Below, piece by piece: positions 49,401 through 55,400 of a stretch of DNA of 64,000 bases. The notes below the pieces were generated by a model. That model was not told the origin of the DNA. It did no database searches and worked only from the letters and a program-made list of their open reading frames with translations. The position numbers and the translations under genes were made by a program. Origin of the DNA: Serripes groenlandicus (lineage: Eukaryota; Mollusca; Bivalvia; Cardiida; Cardiidae). The stretch covers positions 15,681,800 through 15,745,799 of the forward strand of contig JASEVX010000010.1 of assembly GCA_031761405.1 (NCBI GenBank). Reading direction: 5' to 3'. Within the stretch, counting starts at the first letter, position 1; every line of letters starts with the position of its first letter.

Positions 49401-52400
49401 GGTACAAGTTGTCAGTTTTTAACAGAGTAGGTTCGGATTCCTGTTCATCTGAACAGTGCTATGAGAATCTACACAAGTTCAACTTTTCAACTGTTAATAA
49501 ATTCTTATATCAAGCTCTTGAAAGTAATATGTGAACAAAACTGTAGATCTTGATCAGACTGCATGTTCACAACTTTCATAAGAACAGGCATGTTCATTCA
49601 TAACTTAATTTTCTACAGTTAGAGTGTGTTAGTGTTTTTAATCAATAAAAGTTATCTTAACCCTTTCCCTCATACGACAATTCTGCAGCAGACGACTTTG
49701 AACATATTTTGTCAAGAAATGGAAAATCTCTATAACTGAATGGATAACCTATGACTAAAATTGGAAAACATTGTGGCAAAAGGAGAAATTGCACGTTTTG
49801 TGCAATTTCTTCTTTTGTCACCATGTTTTCAAAAAGCTGTCTGCTGCAGAGGCCTCAGAAAGGGTTAAGTTGACTAATTAAGCATTGGTGTTGCCGCACT
49901 TTTAAGACATGGCATTTAGGTATAACTTCTGAATTTTCTGTCTGTTGGTCTGAATGTTTTTCTCTGACTCAATTGTTTGGAGTTTTTGGTTATTTAGCAC
50001 TGCGACGCAAGGTCAAGCTCGATCAAGCTCATATTAACTGTTAACACTTTCCCTCATATAGACGCTTTCTGACGCCTCTGCAGCACACAGCTTTTTGAAA
50101 ACATAGTGACAATAGAAGAAATTGCTCGAAACGAGCAATTGCTCGAAACGAGCAATTTCTCCTTTTGCCACAATGTTTTCCACTTTTAGTCATAGGTTAT
50201 CCATTCAATTATAGAGATTTTCTATTTTTTGACAAAATATGTTCAAAGTCGTCTGCTGCAGAATTGTCATATGAGAGAAAGGGTTAACTTTTTGGAAGTA
50301 ATTATCAAAATAGAACATTGTCAAAATAGTTCTTCTGAAATTAGTTGTGAAAGTTTTATAAGTGTTTCAGTGTGTTTGTGTGTTGTTACTTTATGAAAAA
50401 GGTCTGTTGTATTATTGTATGTAAGATTTGTTTTTATGTTGTATTTGATGGTCAGTTTACACTTCACAACACTGTTTTGTGAACATTGTTTAAGCCCTTT
50501 CCCACATACAATAAATCAGCAGCTGATGACTGAAAACATCTAGGCAAAAATATGGAAAATTTAAATTTTTGAAAACACTAATAAATGGAGAAATTGCTCA
50601 TGATGAGCAATTTCACCTTATGCCACAGTGTTTTCAAAAGTCGTCTGCTGCAGAGGCTGCATCTAATTGTGGGATTGGGTTAACACATTACCTAATATGG
50701 TTGTCTTGATTCCTTATAACAAAAAATACTTGATGAAAAGAATCCAGGCAAAGCATTGTTCTGCTCCAAAGATGGAAAACATTTTTGTTACCATACTTAA
50801 ATTTTAGATCAAAATAAAAAATACTCAATAGGATCTGACATGAGTTTTCATTTCATATAAAGTTTAATTACACGAGTTCAAGATTTGTTGTTATTAAGCC
50901 AGCCTGTGGCGAGCTTAATAACAAATATCTTGGGACAAGTTTAATGAAACTGTTTATGAAATGACAACTCGTGTCAGATTCTTTTTATCACATGACAAAA
51001 CACACAAAGAAAATCAGGTTTTCCAAAGCTATTCTAATTTCGTCAGTAAACCGTATAACAATGCCACAAATAGTTTTGCCGAGGTCATATTCAGCTTAGT
51101 TTATTAAAAGTAATGATAAATAACTCATGAGATATTATATCTATCACATAAAGTGAGATCGACTTATGAGGCGTATTTCGATAAAAATTTACTTAACATT
51201 TACAATATTTCTAGATGAAATTTACGGGTTTTGGCGCCAAAGTGACTAACGTATGACGTCAAAACACTGACGTGACGTCATTTTCCTAGTATTAGGTCAT
51301 GTTATATTACACACGTTGCATATAAAGAAATATGTAATGGGTATATTACATCAGATACAAGCATTGTCATGTGATAAATATATATATTAATTCCCTAGAT
51401 AAAAATAAGAGGATTCTTTTGAGTAACACATTATAAAGTTTTTTTGGTCAAAATTAATAAGGTATATAAAACATGAAATACTCTCCTTTCTTATATTTAA
51501 ACCCCCAGATACATAGTTTATGCGGGCTAAATAGGAGTCACGCTTGTCGGTCTGTTGGTCTGTGGACATTTCTTGTGAACACTATTTCTAAGCAACCCTG
51601 GTCAGAATTCAATATAACTTCACAAGAATGATTGATACCAACCAAGCCTAGTTGTACATATTGTCGGTGTGTTGCACTGGAATTAGTAACCAGGTTTTCC
51701 GAAGGAAAAATCTGGTTATTAGTTTGGCGAAGCGGGCGAGGCGTCAACTTTCCTTGTCCGGACCATAACTTTGCCATGCATAGAGATATTTTCTCAACTT
51801 TAGCATCATGCTCAAACTAAAAATGCTTCGTAACCATTGCGACAAACTCCAAACATGGATTTTATTCTCATCGTTGGTTTGTAATTTCACCCTATTTTGC
51901 AATGAGCATATTTCATAAACTTGTAACTCAAGCATCTAACTTCAACTACAATATTTCTATTACATGCTCAAATTAAGTAAGTTTGAAACTTTCATAACCT
52001 CGGGCCCTGGATCTAGTCTGTTTGCAAAGGCATAAATGTGTTACTATCAAGTAAAGGGTTAAGGCAGATCACTGATTATCAACCTGGCATTAGGGATCCT
52101 AAAATGTGGCTGCTTACAACAAAAGGTTGCTTAATATCTGTTATCTATTATATGTTCTTAATAAATGAGGCCGTCCACACACAATTGACTGTATTGAACT
52201 GATATTTGTTAGATAAAATTGTGATATATTTAATTGACAAAGTAATTATGATTATTCATCAATAGAAATATTCCCTGTTACTTGAATTACTAGCTTTGAT
52301 TAACTATTAACAGAAAGATTTGACAGATCTGTTAATTCTTAATCAAACACCTTCCATTATAGAAAACCTGGTTTCATGGAATTTCCATGTCTTTTTTTAG

Positions 52401-55400
52401 CTCACCTGTGCACGAAGTGCTCAGGGTGAGTTATTGTGATCGCCCTATGTCCGGCGTCCGTCGTCCGTCAACATTTTCTCCTCTGTAACCGGTGGGTCAA
52501 CTGGGATGAAACTTCACAGAAAGCATCCTCGCAATGTCCTCACCAGAATTCCTTAAAAATTTTGGGATCCATGCAGAATTCTGGTTTCCATGGCAATGAA
52601 ATGAAAAAAACTTCAAAATTCTTAAAAATCTTCTCCTCCCAAAGTGTCAGGCCGATTTTCAAATTATTTTGTAGAAATGATCCTTGGGTGACCCTCTATC
52701 AGATTCCTTCAAGCCATGTTGATTGGTCGAAAAACATGGCCCCCAGGGGGGGGGGGGGGGGGGGGCTATTTTGCCAATATGGCTATAGTGCAAACTTAAA
52801 AAATCTTCTCCTCCAAAAGTGTCAGGCCGATTTTCAAATAATTTTGTATAAATGTTCCTTGGGTGACCCTCTATCAGATTCCTTCAAGCCATGTTGATTG
52901 GTCGAAAAACATGGCCGCCAGGGGGGGCGGGGCTATTTTGCCTTATTAGGCTATAGTGCAAACTTAAAAAATCTTCTCCTCCAAAAGTGTCAGGCCGATT
53001 TTCAAATAATTCTGTAGAAATGTTCCTTGGGTGATCCTCTATCAGATTCCTTCAAGCCATGTTGATTGGTCAAAAAGCATGGCCGCCAGGGGGCGGGGCT
53101 ATTTTGCCTTTTATGGCTATAGTGAAAACTTAAAAAATCTTCTTCTCCATAAGTGTCGGGCCGATTTTCAAATAATTTTGTAGAAATGTTCCTAGGGTGA
53201 CCCTTTATCAGATTCCTTCAAGCCAAGTTGATTGGTCGGAAACTATGGCTGCCAGGGGGCGGGGCTTATATAGCTAAAGTGAAAAAAAAAAACAGGTGAG
53301 CAATTCCAGGGCCATCATGGCCCTCTTGTTTAAATTAATTGTCAGGCACCAGCTAGGGGTATTAACCCTTTCCCTGATATAGACGCTTTCTGACGCCTCT
53401 GCAGCAGACGGCCTTTTGAAAACATAGTGACAAAAGAAGAAATTGCACAAAACGTGCCTTTTGCCACAATGTTTTCCACTTTTTGTCATAGGTTATCCAT
53501 TCAATTATGGAGATTTTCTATGTTTTGACAAAATACGTTCAAAGTCGTCTGCTGCGGAATTGTCGTATGAGGGAAAGGGTTAATCAGTGATAGTTCTAGT
53601 TTTTGTTTGACCCCTTGGCTGGGGCACACTCAATAAGAACCCTTGCTTGAACCATAAGAACCGGTTGAACGGGTCTGGACTATTTGAATCAATGCAAATC
53701 TTGAGCTCCAGCAGGTGGGATGGTATTGGTTTCATACCCTATATATTTTTTATCTCGAATGTAAATATAGGGTATGGGACCAATATCATCTTTCCTGTCT
53801 TTCGCAATAAAACCTTAGCTGTTGAAAGCCGTTGAAAGCGGCATAAAACCCAAAACAAAAATGAACTTTTTGTTTATTTTTCCCCAACAGATGGAGGCTA
53901 AAGCGGGACCGAACACATCTAGTGAAGGAATGCTGGCCAACTTCTTCAACAGTTTATTACACAAGAAACCTGGGGCGGCTGGTGGAACTCCGAGAGCTGG
54001 TAAGTCAAAGTGCACAATTGGGTCAAAATGTCTAAATCCTTTCCCTCATTTAGACGCTTTCCGATGCCTCTGCAACAGAACAATCTGATGGCTTTTTTGA
54101 AAACATGGAGACAAAAGATGAAATTGCTCAAAACGAGCAATTCCTCCTTTATTTGATACAGTATTTTTAGCTCACCTAAGCAGGAAGTGCGAGGTGAGCT
54201 TTTATGATCAACCAGCATCCGGCGGCGGCGTCTTCGTCGTCTGTACGTATGTCTGTAAACAATATCATACAAATGACTTTCCCTACTAAACTAATGGACT
54301 GATTTCAAAATAACTTCACAGGAATGTTCCTTAGGTGGTCCTCTTTTAAAGTTGTTCAAAGAATTTAATTACAAGTAGAACTTTTGATGCTGTGGCATCA
54401 GAAAAGGGGAAAATTGCCAAAACTTTTGAAAATCTTCTTGTCCAAAAGTACTGGCCCAATTTGAAAATATTTTTGCACATAGATATAGTGATATATAGGG
54501 AAAAACTTCGAAAATTCCTTGTTTGAAACAGAAAGGTCTAGCGTTGAGATATTTGGTGTGTAGCATTGTCTTGTGGTCCTCCCCTGGGGTCAAAATTGGC
54601 CCCATCCCGGAAATCACCCTTTTCACATATATAGTTATATAGGGAAAAACTTTGAAAATGTTCTTGGCTGAAACCAAAAGGCCTAGAGCTTAGGTTTTTG
54701 GTGTGTAGCATTGACTTGGGGCCCTCTACAAAAAGAATGTTCAAATTATGCTCCTGGGGTCAAAATTTGCCCCGCCCAGGGGGGGTGGGTCACCTGTTTT
54801 ACATAGAGATTTATAGGAAAACTTTTAAAATCTTCTTGTCTGAAACCAAAAGGTCCATAGCTTAGATATTTGGTATGTAGCATTGTCTAGTGGTCCAAAG
54901 TCTTTCAAGATTGTTCAAATTATGCCCTGGTCAAAATTGGCCACGCCCCCAGGTTCACATGTTTTACATAGAGAGATATAGGAAAAACTTTGAACTCTTC
55001 TTATCTGAAACAGACCTTTCAGTTTCCTTATGTCCTATTAATTTTACAAAAGACGCACAACATTGGTTAGCTTATTTTGTCAGGTGTCAAATGGAGCTAT
55101 ACTTGACATTGGACCTCTTGTATTAGCTTACCTGACCACATTACAAATCATTTTGCATATGTGAGCGATCCAGGGCCATCATTGCCCTCTTGTTTATATA
55201 GTTTCCTATGAAAAAGATTTGTTTGTTCTAGAAATGTGAATGTATATCTTTGGTACTGAGCTTAAAGAAATTGTGGCAGAAGGAGAAATTTATCATATTG
55301 ACTGATGCAGACATCATTTGATGTGTCTAAATATACATCTTAACAAACATTTCAGAAAAAAGAGAAATTGTTCATGATGAGGAATTTCTCCTTGAATCTC

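Noticed and set aside
52436..52897. 153-residue plus-strand open frame
   Set aside because: It lies wholly in helentron-like tandem units and a poly-G tract; the frame is not kept in the copy at 20164.
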